64,000 nucleotides of DNA from Ignavibacteria bacterium (GTDB lineage Bacteria; Bacteroidota; Ignavibacteria; Kapaibacteriales; UBA4661). A program made the position numbers and the translations under genes. Each line of letters opens with the position of its first letter. The stretch's first letter is position 1. This document shows, in pieces, positions 16,766 to 25,635 of this stretch. The notes beneath the pieces were generated by a model that had not been told where the DNA came from, did not search any database, and worked only from the letters and a program-made list of their open reading frames with translations. The DNA lies in contig JACVZY010000081.1 of assembly GCA_014654705.1 (NCBI GenBank), forward strand, positions 1 to 64,000. The letters are read 5' to 3'.

Positions 16766-19700
16766 ATGAAACGATTGTTTCTTTTTTGCGCTGCTCTGTG
16801 TGTAATGCTTACTGTGTTTTCGGGGATTCGTCTCCATGCTCAGAACCGCACCATTACGGGCAAGGTGATCTTTAAGGACACCAAAACGGCTCTTCCGGGG
16901 ACGAAAATCGTCGTCAAAGGGCGTAAAATCGGTGCTATCGCTAATCGCGACGGCGAATATAAAATTGAGGCTCCCGAAGGCTCTACGTTGGTCTTCAGCA
17001 TTATCGGACACGTGAGCCAAGAAATTAAAATCGGTGAAAAAACAACCATTGATGTCGCAATGGAGTTGGATGAAATTCGCCTTGAAGACGTTATCGTAAC
17101 GGCGCTCGGTATTGAGCAGAAGAAGCGTGCCGTCAACTACGCCATCCAGGACGTGAAAGCAGGTGAGATTGTCGAATCGCAGCAGGTGAACATCGTGAAC
17201 GCAATGCAGGGACGTATTGCAGGCGTGCAGATTACCAATTCGGGTGGTGCTCCGGGCGGTAATTCCAGCATCATCATTCGTGGCGGTAATTCGGTAGATT
17301 CTGATAATCAGCCGCTTTTCATCATTGACGGTGTGCCAATGGATAACTCCACGACCACCGAGACCGGTGCCGGCAATAGCGCCCTCAACGGGCAGCTTGC
17401 CCGAAGCGTTTCCAATACAAACCGCGCAATGGATATTAACCCCGAGGATATTGAAAACATCAGTGTTTTGAAAGGTCCTTCGGCTGCGGCGCTCTATGGT
17501 TCGCGGGCGGCAAATGGTGTTGTGCTTATTACCACCAAACGTGGCAAGGAAGGTACAACCAATGTTACCTACAATAACGCGTTTTCCTACGATGTTGTGA
17601 ATCGCCTGCCACAGCTGCAGGATGTTTACAGACAGGGAGTAAACGGCTTTGCAGACTTGACCACACGCCGCTCATGGGGACCACGCTTCCAAGCAGGCGA
17701 GACCGTCTATGACAATCTTGGTACATTTTTCGTCCCTGCTTTTAGCATGGTACATAACATTAGTGCTTCCGGCGCAAATGAAAATACAAACTTCCTTGTT
17801 TCCCTCAACCGCACTGATCAAAATGGTATCGTGCCAATGACCAACTGGAGCAGAACATCCATTCGGGTCAACGCCGGAGCAAAAGTGGCGGATAAATTGC
17901 AGTTTCAGGCATCTATCAACTACACCAATTCCGGTGGCGGTAGAGCATTGCAAGGTCCCGGATTGTTCGGAAGTTCAGGCGGTATCTTGATTAGCACGAT
18001 TTACTGGCCCCGGCATGATAATATGAAAGTGTATGAGAACCCCGATGGCTCGCGCAGGCGCTTAATTACTGATCTTGCCACCGATGCCGATAATCCGTAC
18101 TGGACGCTCAAGTACAATACCATTACCGACGATGTAAACCGTGTGCTGGGCAATGCAAAAATTATTTACGACCCAACGGATTGGCTGAACATTACCTATA
18201 TCGCAGGGACAGATATTACCCACGAATTGACGGAATCCGTGCGCTATCCGGGCACATCGCTTCGCAACTCATCTACGGGTGTCAGTTATGTTTTGGGTGG
18301 TCTTTCGCAATCGCAGAACCTGAATCGTATTCTCAACTCCCAACTTTTGGTAACGTTCAAAAAAGAGCTGATGGAAGGCTTGGACGGCGAGTTGTTGATT
18401 GGAAATTGGATAGAATCCACTCGCAATTACGCTCTGGACTACGCCAGCAATCAATTCATCAATGCCGACTTTGTGAGCATTAACAACACGCCAAACACGG
18501 AAAACCGTGTAGTGGAGCGTATTACCGAGAAGCGCCTTATCGGTTTATTTGCCCAAGCAAACTTGAGCTGGCAGAACAAACTCTTTCTTAGTCTTCGCGG
18601 TCGTAACGACTGGTCGTCAGCGCTGCCCATTGCTAACCGTTCGTACTTCTACCCTGCGGTAGATGTGGGCTATGTGTTCACGGAAGACTTCGGGCGTGGT
18701 GATATTCTGAGCTACGGTAAAATCCGTGCTTCGGTAGCACAGGTCGGTAAAGATGCCACTGCATATCGCACCAATACAGCGCTTACAAACAACACGTATT
18801 TGGGCAGCGGCTTCCGCAATGATTTTTGGGCGGGTAATCCAATTTTGAAACCGGAAATTACACAAGCCGCAGAGATTGGCGTCGATTTGCGCTTCTTCGA
18901 TGGTGCGCTCAATCTTGATGCAGCAGTGTATCAGCAGAACACCTTTAACCAGCTTATTGCTCCCCGCGTTAGTCAGGCATCCGGCTTTATTTTTGCCTAT
19001 CTGAATGGTGGCACGGTTGAGAACAGAGGTTTGGAGATAGCTATTAGCGGCACTCCAGTCCGTGCAGGTGATTTCCGATGGGATTTCAGCGCAAACTTTA
19101 CAGCGAATCAAAGCAAGGTAACGGAACTTCCGTCGGTATTAACAGAGCTGAACCAATCGGACGCATGGATTATTGACAACGTGCGTGGTTCTTCCTTCCC
19201 CGGACAGCCTTTGCAAGCAATCGCTATGAATGATTACAACCGTAATCCACAAGGCAAAATCATTATTGACAGCGCGACCGGCTTACCGACAGCGTTCAGT
19301 AGCGGCGTTTGGTATTATGGCGGCAACAGGCAGCCTGATGCAATTATCGGCATCAACAACAGTTTCCAGTTCGGTAGCTTAATGTTCTCGTTCTTGTGGG
19401 ATATACGTATCGGTGGCAAAGTAGTGAATGGTACTGAGTGGGATATGGTTCGCGCAGGTATGAGCCTTCGCACACTTGACCGCTACAAAAGTGCGGTGCT
19501 GGACGGCGTCGTACGTAACCGCGCTCAGGCAGATGCAAACGCGCCCGATGCATGGGTACCGAACACTCGTGCAGTTGAGTTGACGGAAAACTACTACCGC
19601 TTTACCTTTGCCGCAGCCGGCTCGAACTTCATCGAAGATGGTTCGTGGGTGCGCTTGCGGACGGTCAATCTGAGCTATCGCTTTACCAAAGAAGCCCTGA

Positions 19701-19900
19701 ATGCTGCCAATATACCACTTCGCGGGCTAGAGTTTTTTGTTACCGGTCGTAATTTGCTGCTCTTCACGCGCTATACGGGTATGGATCCTGAGGTCTCCGC
19801 ATCCGGTGCGGGTGTGCGCGGCGCAGGCTCCAACGGGCTTGATTATGGTGGCGTTCCCTCAACAATGGGCGTAACAGCAGGCTTAAAAGTATCATTCTAA
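16766..19900 (+). CDS. SusC/RagA family TonB-linked outer-membrane transporter
   Basis: A 1,044-residue outer-membrane importer barrel that works with the SusD lipoprotein encoded next. Order: signal peptide (1-27, ending RLHAQ); a carboxypeptidase-regulatory-like domain (28-105, ITGKVIFKDTKTALPGTKI); the TonB-box region; the plug (about 115-240) with the SusC signature LQGRIAGVQI-like AMQGRIAGVQITNSGG and LFIIDGVPMDN; then the 22-strand barrel to the terminal LKVSF. SusC/RagA proteins import oligosaccharides or peptides through a SusD-lidded channel. I chose the ATG at 16766 (MKRLFLF). No glycoside hydrolase, anti-sigma factor or hybrid regulator is adjacent, so the substrate is unknown; the peptidases in the window make peptides a reasonable guess. 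Confidence 0.95.
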   Translation: MKRLFLFCAALCVMLTVFSGIRLHAQNRTITGKVIFKDTKTALPGTKIVVKGRKIGAIANRDGEYKIEAPEGSTLVFSIIGHVSQEIKIGEKTTIDVAMELDEIRLEDVIVTALGIEQKKRAVNYAIQDVKAGEIVESQQVNIVNAMQGRIAGVQITNSGGAPGGNSSIIIRGGNSVDSDNQPLFIIDGVPMDNSTTTETGAGNSALNGQLARSVSNTNRAMDINPEDIENISVLKGPSAAALYGSRAANGVVLITTKRGKEGTTNVTYNNAFSYDVVNRLPQLQDVYRQGVNGFADLTTRRSWGPRFQAGETVYDNLGTFFVPAFSMVHNISASGANENTNFLVSLNRTDQNGIVPMTNWSRTSIRVNAGAKVADKLQFQASINYTNSGGGRALQGPGLFGSSGGILISTIYWPRHDNMKVYENPDGSRRRLITDLATDADNPYWTLKYNTITDDVNRVLGNAKIIYDPTDWLNITYIAGTDITHELTESVRYPGTSLRNSSTGVSYVLGGLSQSQNLNRILNSQLLVTFKKELMEGLDGELLIGNWIESTRNYALDYASNQFINADFVSINNTPNTENRVVERITEKRLIGLFAQANLSWQNKLFLSLRGRNDWSSALPIANRSYFYPAVDVGYVFTEDFGRGDILSYGKIRASVAQVGKDATAYRTNTALTNNTYLGSGFRNDFWAGNPILKPEITQAAEIGVDLRFFDGALNLDAAVYQQNTFNQLIAPRVSQASGFIFAYLNGGTVENRGLEIAISGTPVRAGDFRWDFSANFTANQSKVTELPSVLTELNQSDAWIIDNVRGSSFPGQPLQAIAMNDYNRNPQGKIIIDSATGLPTAFSSGVWYYGGNRQPDAIIGINNSFQFGSLMFSFLWDIRIGGKVVNGTEWDMVRAGMSLRTLDRYKSAVLDGVVRNRAQADANAPDAWVPNTRAVELTENYYRFTFAAAGSNFIEDGSWVRLRTVNLSYRFTKEALNAANIPLRGLEFFVTGRNLLLFTRYTGMDPEVSASGAGVRGAGSNGLDYGGVPSTMGVTAGLKVSF

Positions 19901-19933
19901 CATTCTATTGAAACCATACAATTTTTGAATACT

Positions 19934-21484
19934 ATGAAATCACGAATTTCCCTTGCGCTTCTTGTGGCTTTGAGCGTTAGCGCCAGCCTCATCAGCGCGT
20001 GCGATGCGTTCTTGGACGTTAATCGCAACCCGAACTATCCTGAAGATGCCTCGCCGTCAGCAAAGTTACCAAGCATCATTGCAAACGGCTTGCAGCAGCA
20101 ATCGGCACTTGGTGTGCTTGTAACGGCGCATTTTACGCAGCACATCGCAGGACGCACTGCGGCTAATGCAAACGACCAATTCTTCCTTTCGCCGCCGGCA
20201 AATCCATTTAACAATACGTATTTTCAGGGTGCAAGCAATATCCCACCGATGATTGAGCGAGCAACACGTGAGCAAGCATGGCACTATGTTGGCGCAGGCA
20301 AGGTGCTGATGGCTGCTCTCTTATTTCACTTGACCGATATTCACGGCAATATTCCTTACACCGATGCTTTTCGCGGTGCAGAAAACTTCACACCCAAATA
20401 TGATTCGCAAGAGTCTATTTATGCGGCGATGGACAAACTCTTGGATGAGGCTATTGTGGAGTTCGGTAAGACACAGCCCGCTTCAGCAGTTGCTTTTAGT
20501 GCCAGTGCTGATATTTTATTCGGTGGAAATGTACAGCGTTGGATTCGTTTTGCGAACGGCTTGAAAGCTCGTCAACTCAACCACTTGACGAAAAAATCGA
20601 CGTACAATCCGCAGCGTGTCTTAGAAGCGATTGATAAAGCGACGAACAACAACGCCGACGATGCTCAAGTGGCATTTAGTTCCGCGCAGGTGGGACATAC
20701 CAATTTCTGGGCATATCAACGAGTCAACGCCAACACTCGTACGTTTGGGCGCTACTTTATCAATATGCTGGACGGTACTACGCTTGGCTTCCGCGACCCG
20801 CGCTATGTCATCATCGCACCGGATACGAATCGTTCCAAAGGCGCAGTCAATGGTTCGGGGCTACCGACTTCTCCTGTAGGGATGACCTCAGCGGGTGTGT
20901 CGGATTTTTACGGACGCTATAACCTGACAACACCGATAACCTCGACCATCGCAGCGCCAACGGCAGCTGTGCAACCGGCAATCGAGGGCTGGTATGCCAG
21001 AACGGTTGGCGTACAGCTTATTCTTACCAATGCCGAAATGCGTTTTGTGGAAGCAGAAGCCGCATTCCGCGCAGGCAATCGAGACCGTGCATATACAGCA
21101 TTCAGAGCCGGTATTACTGCCCATATGGACAAATTGGGCGTTTCGGCTGCCGACCGCACTGCGTACTTAGCAAGTGTGGCTGTTCCGCAATCGGCAGCAG
21201 CACTGACGCTGGCAAATATTATGCAGCAAAAGTATATTGCTATGTTCTTGCACCACGAAGCGTGGGTGGATATGCGCCGTATGGATTACAGCCCAATGAT
21301 CTATACGAATTTCACTCCACCGACAAGCCCCAATTCGCAGCTTATGGGAGCATTCCCTCGTCGTTTCTTGCCCGGTTCGGCGGAATTGCTCTATAACCGC
21401 AGTAATGCGTACTCAGAGATTGACCCCGCAGGTGTAGCTGATGCGACGTGGATTGTTACGCCGATGTGGTGGGACAAGCCGTAA
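19934..21484 (+). CDS. SusD/RagB family nutrient-binding lipoprotein (SusD-like_2 type)
   Basis: A 516-residue surface lipoprotein, partner of the preceding SusC. The signal peptide ends in the lipobox ISAC, with lipidated Cys23. The mature start DAFLDVNRNPNYPEDASPS and the helical TPR-like body (WHYVGAGKVLMAALLFHLTD near 115, IPYTDAFRG near 140) match the SusD-like_2 family, which lids SusC transporters and binds ligand at the cell surface. The C-terminal region with YIAMFLHHEAWVDMRRM is also typical. The ATG at 19934 gives a proper lipoprotein signal peptide; an upstream TTG adds three residues only. It lies 33 bp after susC, so the two are surely cotranscribed. Confidence 0.94.
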   Translation: MKSRISLALLVALSVSASLISACDAFLDVNRNPNYPEDASPSAKLPSIIANGLQQQSALGVLVTAHFTQHIAGRTAANANDQFFLSPPANPFNNTYFQGASNIPPMIERATREQAWHYVGAGKVLMAALLFHLTDIHGNIPYTDAFRGAENFTPKYDSQESIYAAMDKLLDEAIVEFGKTQPASAVAFSASADILFGGNVQRWIRFANGLKARQLNHLTKKSTYNPQRVLEAIDKATNNNADDAQVAFSSAQVGHTNFWAYQRVNANTRTFGRYFINMLDGTTLGFRDPRYVIIAPDTNRSKGAVNGSGLPTSPVGMTSAGVSDFYGRYNLTTPITSTIAAPTAAVQPAIEGWYARTVGVQLILTNAEMRFVEAEAAFRAGNRDRAYTAFRAGITAHMDKLGVSAADRTAYLASVAVPQSAAALTLANIMQQKYIAMFLHHEAWVDMRRMDYSPMIYTNFTPPTSPNSQLMGAFPRRFLPGSAELLYNRSNAYSEIDPAGVADATWIVTPMWWDKP

Positions 21485-21486
21485 GG

Positions 21487-21527
21487 AATTACGGAAAAGA
21501 ATGGCGAATTTTCAATTACGAATTACG
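21487..21527 (+). repeat. Short heptamer repeat AATTACG
   Basis: Three copies of AATTACG lie at 21487-21493, 21514-21520 and 21521-21527, the last two in tandem, in the 66-bp gap between the SusD gene and the third lipoprotein gene. Short heptamer repeats are common in intergenic DNA of some bacterial groups; no function is implied. Confidence 0.4.
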
Positions 21528-21550
21528 AATCATTATTTGAACATAATTTT

Positions 21551-22024
21551 ATGAAAACTCTTATTTCATGCGCTCTTGTGGCAATTGCTCTGCTTGCGGC
21601 TTGCGAGCGGCAGTTCCCGACTACGCCGGGCGCAGTGTCGACAGACATTTATCCTATCATTCAAACATCGAATGCGTGGGCGTTTGGCACAACACAAGCT
21701 CCCGGACGGGTGGTAGAATTTGAATTGCAGTTTAACTCCTACGCTCCGGTCAAGGAAGTTAATGCGTATCAAGTCATCAATCGTACGGCAGCCGGTGTAA
21801 CGATGCGCGATACAACACGCTTTTACACCGGACAATATAAATCGGCATACTCTAAAATTAAGGGCGCCGATACGCTGCTTATCACCTATACTGTTCCGAC
21901 GATTGCTCGTCCTACCGGCACGACTGTGGCAGTCAATATCGTAGCGGAAGTAGTGAACCAAAACGGTTTATTCAAACGTCGTGCTTTTAACACGACGAAT
22001 GGGTTTACCGTTCCGGCACAGTAA
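21551..22024 (+). CDS. Small lipoprotein of the SusCD locus
   Basis: A 157-residue lipoprotein I cannot assign to a named family. Its signal peptide ends in the lipobox LAAC, with lipidated Cys18, followed by a mature part of about 140 residues rich in beta-strand patterns (RVVEFELQFNSYAPVKEV, TLLITYTVP, TVAVNIVAEVVNQNG), suggesting one immunoglobulin-like sandwich domain. It is the third gene after susC and susD, 66 bp downstream, and is followed by a strong terminator, so it is probably the last gene of the operon. By analogy with SusE/SusF-type accessory lipoproteins it may bind the same ligand at the surface, but that rests only on position. Confidence 0.75.
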   Translation: MKTLISCALVAIALLAACERQFPTTPGAVSTDIYPIIQTSNAWAFGTTQAPGRVVEFELQFNSYAPVKEVNAYQVINRTAAGVTMRDTTRFYTGQYKSAYSKIKGADTLLITYTVPTIARPTGTTVAVNIVAEVVNQNGLFKRRAFNTTNGFTVPAQ

Positions 22025-22056
22025 ATCACTGCGATACTGCTCTATCCGTACAAAAG

Positions 22057-22095
22057 AAAACGCCGCTTCAGATTTGGTCTGAGGCGGCGTTTTTA
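22057..22095 (+). terminator. Rho-independent terminator of the SusCD operon
   Basis: A 12-bp stem, CGCCGCTTCAGA (22061-22072) with TCTGAGGCGGCG (22078-22089), has one G-T wobble and a five-base loop. It is followed by five T residues, and preceded by A residues that would make it work in both directions. Confidence 0.9.
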
Positions 22096-22202
22096 CGTTT
22101 ACTGGGCGGGGATAGTTCAGCAAAGAATAACACAAACAAGGTAGCGATCGTGAAAATGAATGCGGCAGAAGCAGGTTCTAACAGCAAAAAAGTATGAAAA
22201 CC

Positions 22203-22233
22203 ATTGGAAAATCAAGACAAAACCGTATATTTG
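22203..22233 (+). promoter_or_regulatory. Candidate Bacteroidota-type promoter of the PpiD-like gene
   Basis: ATTG (22203-22206), 19 bases, then TATATTTG (22226-22233), an exact match to the TAnnTTTG box used by the vegetative sigma factor of Bacteroidota. Transcription would start near 22240, leaving a leader of about 130 bases before the ATG at 22367. Confidence 0.5.
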
Positions 22234-22366
22234 TAGTCTATGCCTTTTTGCATAGAAAATGCAATTTCGTATAACGCGTGGGAAATCAAGCGTTTACGCT
22301 TAAAAAGTCAGCAAAATCACATTTTACGCACACTTACTTCAGTATATTTGAAAGGGCAACCTGACA

Positions 22367-24568
22367 ATGGGTACACTCTCGAAAATGCGCACAATTTCAC
22401 CCTACGTTCTGGTAACAGTAGCGGTAACATTTATTGTGTTCATGGTCGTTTCCGACCTGGATGTTCCGACTATCACGAATTCCGGACAGAATCTCGCTTC
22501 TGCTGCTATCGGCAAGGTCAATGGCGAAAAAATCATGTACACCGAATTTGAGCGCCGCGTCAAAGAGCAAGTAGAAGCTGCTCGTGCGCAATCGCCCAAT
22601 GCCGAAGACTTCGATGAAGCACCGGTACGCGAACAGGTTTGGAATGAAATGGTGGACGAAATCTTGCTCCGCCAAGAATCAGACAAACTCGGCATTACCG
22701 TTAGTAACGATGAGATTTTAGACGTGCTGCTCGAAAATCCGCCGGATGTTCTGCGCCGTCCTTTTACCGATTCTACGGGACGTTTCTTGCGCGACGTTTA
22801 TCTTGACTATGTTACCAACCCCGACATTATTGCTCAACGTGCACAGCAGCAGGGTGGTCAAAAAGCAGCGCAGGACGCAGCAAAGCAAACTGCAGACTTC
22901 AAAAAATATCTTGTGCGCATCGAAGATGCTATCCGTCAAGATAAACTGCAAAATAATATGCGTGCAGCCGTCAGCGCGGCATTTGGCGCACTTGACCCTC
23001 TTTATTTAGAACGCCGCTACCAAGCTGAGAACTCAACGCTTGATGCAGATTTCATTGCATTGAATGCAAATCTTATCCCTGATAATGCTGTTGCGGTGAG
23101 CGAGCAAGAAATTGCAACCTACTACAATACGCATGAATCCTCGTTCAAACAAAAACCTGTTCGCAAACTCAAATATGCTTTATTGCCTGTTGTGCCTTCG
23201 CAAGCGGACTCGCAGCGCGTACAAAAGCGTCTTGAGCGTATCGTAAGCGACCTCAATGCAGCGCAGACCCCGGGTCAACGCGATACAGTGTTCGACCGTT
23301 TTGTCGGTGATTTTGGTGGGGTAACAAATGATTACAAATTCATTCAAGATATTGCTCCGCAAACGCTCATCATGCTCAACAATCTTCCCGTGCGGGGCGT
23401 TGTTGGTCCTATCCAGACCCAGCAAGGCATGACCTTTGTTCGTCTCGATGACCGCCGCAGTGGTGCAAATGTTATGACCAAAGCAAGCCATATTCTTATT
23501 CGTTTCACAGCAAATAATCCTGCTTCCAAAGACAGTGCAAAAGCTATTGCGCAAGGACTTTTGGAGGAAGCAAAATCGGGTAAAGACTTTACCGAATTGG
23601 CAAAGAAAAATTCACAAGACCAAAGCGTCTCCCAAAACGGCGGCGATTTGGGCTTCTTCGGCAAAGGTATGATGGTCAAGCCCTTTGAAGAAGCAGCTTC
23701 GGCAGCAGCTGTTGGTGCTATTGTCGGTCCGGTGGAAACGCAATTCGGCTGGCATGTTATTAAAGTAACCGACAAAAAAACTGACGAAATTAAATATAGC
23801 GAAATTACACTCAACCCGACTATCAGCCAAGCAACACGCAGTCAGCTCTTCCGCACTGCAGCTGCGCTCAAAGAAACTCTCAAGGGCGGCGTACAATTCG
23901 ACACTGCTGCAAAGCGGTTGGGCATTGTTGCGAGCGAAACCGCATATTTCCGCCGTGTTGCTACAATTTTGGGTTCACGTCAGCTCACAAATTTTGCGTT
24001 TGAGAGTAATGTCGGCGATGTTTCTGACCCGATTGAACTCAAAAATACTGGTATCGTTGTTGCTCAGTTAGCGCAAAGCCGTTTGATGGGTATTAAGCCA
24101 CTTGAAGACGCAAAAGACGAAATCAAGATGAAATTGATGACCGTAAAAAAACTTGATGCCTTGAAAAACAAAGCACAAGAGCTTTTTGCAAAAGTATCAG
24201 GCTTGGATTCGCTCTCGAAAGCAAAAACACTTGATTCTACACTAAATGTAGTCATGGCAAAAGGCGTTACCGACAACGGTCGAGTGCCGTCGTTTGGTTC
24301 CGATGTAGCGCTTACGTCTTCGCTCTTTAGCCAAGCATCTGCTTCTATGGGCAAAATTCTTGCTCCTATTCGCGGTGAGCGCGGTTACTACATTGCGCAG
24401 ATTAAAGCTAAAAAAGATGCTGACCCTAATGGCTTCGCTGCTGCTCGCCAAACGCTTGCACAAGGCGAAAAAGGAAAAGCACAAAGCACGCTCTACTTCA
24501 AATGGCGCAATGAACTCCGCGACCGTGCGGAAATTGAAGACAATCGCAATAAGTATTTCCGCGATTAA
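22367..24568 (+). CDS. Membrane-anchored peptidylprolyl isomerase, PpiD/SurA type
   Basis: A 733-residue periplasmic folding factor held by one N-terminal membrane helix (about 11-30, ISPYVLVTVAVTFIVFMVV). A SurA_N/PpiD-like chaperone domain follows (about 45-370; VNGEKIMYTEFERRV near 48 is the family start), then a parvulin-type PPIase domain (about 372-470) with ASHILIRF, NGGDLGFFGKGMMV and FGWHVIKV. A second, divergent parvulin-like or chaperone segment occupies 480-720. The parvulin core looks intact, so isomerase activity is plausible. Such proteins help outer-membrane and secreted proteins fold after export, which fits a genome rich in TonB receptors and T9SS cargo. A weak AAAGGG lies 14 bases before the ATG. 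It is followed by a terminator. Confidence 0.9.
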   Translation: MGTLSKMRTISPYVLVTVAVTFIVFMVVSDLDVPTITNSGQNLASAAIGKVNGEKIMYTEFERRVKEQVEAARAQSPNAEDFDEAPVREQVWNEMVDEILLRQESDKLGITVSNDEILDVLLENPPDVLRRPFTDSTGRFLRDVYLDYVTNPDIIAQRAQQQGGQKAAQDAAKQTADFKKYLVRIEDAIRQDKLQNNMRAAVSAAFGALDPLYLERRYQAENSTLDADFIALNANLIPDNAVAVSEQEIATYYNTHESSFKQKPVRKLKYALLPVVPSQADSQRVQKRLERIVSDLNAAQTPGQRDTVFDRFVGDFGGVTNDYKFIQDIAPQTLIMLNNLPVRGVVGPIQTQQGMTFVRLDDRRSGANVMTKASHILIRFTANNPASKDSAKAIAQGLLEEAKSGKDFTELAKKNSQDQSVSQNGGDLGFFGKGMMVKPFEEAASAAAVGAIVGPVETQFGWHVIKVTDKKTDEIKYSEITLNPTISQATRSQLFRTAAALKETLKGGVQFDTAAKRLGIVASETAYFRRVATILGSRQLTNFAFESNVGDVSDPIELKNTGIVVAQLAQSRLMGIKPLEDAKDEIKMKLMTVKKLDALKNKAQELFAKVSGLDSLSKAKTLDSTLNVVMAKGVTDNGRVPSFGSDVALTSSLFSQASASMGKILAPIRGERGYYIAQIKAKKDADPNGFAAARQTLAQGEKGKAQSTLYFKWRNELRDRAEIEDNRNKYFRD

Positions 24569-24593
24569 GCCCTTCGCTCTCATGGAAAACATA

Positions 24594-24642
24594 AAATCCC
24601 CGCTTGTACCGCACGAATGATGCAACACAAGCGGGGATTTTT
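24594..24642 (+). terminator. Rho-independent terminator of the PpiD-like gene
   Basis: A perfect 14-bp stem, AAATCCCCGCTTGT (24594-24607) with ACAAGCGGGGATTT (24627-24640), is followed by more T residues. It lies 25 bp after the stop codon and ends 45 bp before the trxB start. Confidence 0.9.
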
Positions 24643-24687
24643 CGTCTCTATCAGTGGCAAAATTACCATCCACCAATACTTTTTATT

Positions 24688-25635
24688 ATGTCGCATCATA
24701 AAGTAGCAATTATCGGCTCCGGTCCGGCGGGATTCACAGCCGCGCTCTATGCTTCACGCGCAAACTTGGACGTTACTATTTTCGAGGGACATCAGCCGGG
24801 CGGACAGTTGACGATTACGACCGAGGTAGAAAATTACCCCGGCTTTGAGCATGGTATTCAAGGTCCCGAACTCATGGATGTTATGCGCAAGCAAATACAA
24901 CGCTTTGGTGCAAAATCTGTCTATGAAACCGTTACAACACTTGATGCCGGAAAGAATTCCTTTACGCTGACGACCGACCGAGGAGTGACGCATCATGCCG
25001 ATGTTGTGATTTTGGCAATGGGAGCATCGGCAAAACTCTTGGGCGCCAAAGGGGAAAGCGAATACATGGGCTATGGCGTTTCTGCGTGTGCTACGTGCGA
25101 CGGCTTTTTCTTTCGCAACCAAGATGTCATCGTCGTTGGTGGTGGCGATACGGCTATGGAAGAGGCAAATTATCTGACGCGCTTCTGCAAGTCAGTGATG
25201 ATTGTTCACCGTCGTGAGGAATTTCGTGCCTCGAAAATTATGCTTGACCGTGTGCGCAAGAACGAGAAAATTTCGTTTGCACTTAATACCACCATTGATG
25301 AATTTAAGGGTGAAACGCTGGAAACGGGCATGAAGAAAATGACGGGCGTAGTCCTGCGCGATACCAAGACAAATGAAACCCGCGAAGTACCCATTGATGG
25401 CGCTTTCGTGGCTATCGGACATGAGCCAAACAGCAAACTTGTGCACGGCTTGGTGGAAATGGATGATAGCGGCTACATCCTCACACAGGGGAAATCCAGC
25501 TATACCAATGTTCCAGGCATTTTTGCCTGTGGCGATTTGCAAGATACCGTCTATCGTCAAGCAATTACGGCTGCCGGAAGCGGTTGTATGGCTGCGATTG
25601 ATGCCGAGCGCTGGTTAGAATCGCAAGGGCACTAA
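24688..25635 (+). CDS. trxB: Thioredoxin-disulfide reductase
   Basis: A 315-residue FAD/NADPH enzyme that reduces thioredoxin. The FAD-binding motif GSGPAGFTAALYA begins at residue 10. The redox pair is Cys134-Ala-Thr-Cys137 in CATCDGFF, directly before the NADPH-binding motif VVGGGDTAMEEA. The second FAD motif FACGDLQD lies near 275. Length and order match low-molecular-weight bacterial TrxB. I chose the ATG at 24688 (MSHHKVAIIGSG); an upstream TTG would overlap the terminator of the previous gene. No thioredoxin gene is adjacent. The reductant likely also serves the MsrA encoded 2.8 kb downstream through thioredoxin, though that link is inference. Confidence 0.97.
   Translation: MSHHKVAIIGSGPAGFTAALYASRANLDVTIFEGHQPGGQLTITTEVENYPGFEHGIQGPELMDVMRKQIQRFGAKSVYETVTTLDAGKNSFTLTTDRGVTHHADVVILAMGASAKLLGAKGESEYMGYGVSACATCDGFFFRNQDVIVVGGGDTAMEEANYLTRFCKSVMIVHRREEFRASKIMLDRVRKNEKISFALNTTIDEFKGETLETGMKKMTGVVLRDTKTNETREVPIDGAFVAIGHEPNSKLVHGLVEMDDSGYILTQGKSSYTNVPGIFACGDLQDTVYRQAITAAGSGCMAAIDAERWLESQGH

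Larger units (their letters stand above)
22025..22366. other. Intergenic region before the PpiD-like gene
   Basis: This 342-bp gap holds the terminator of the SusCD operon (22057-22095) and the candidate promoter of the next gene (22203-22233). The predicted leader contains two overlapping, mutually exclusive hairpins: TCTATGC/GCATAGA (22237-22243 with 22250-22256) and TTGCAT/ATGCAA starting at 22248. A second exact TATATTTG box lies at 22333-22340, closer to the start codon but without a good upstream box. Confidence 0.55.

Noticed and set aside
22240-22551. 103-codon plus-strand frame starting at the predicted transcript start before the PpiD-like gene
   Set aside because: It overlaps the well-supported PpiD-like frame by 185 bases in another frame and has no recognisable features; a leader peptide role cannot be supported.
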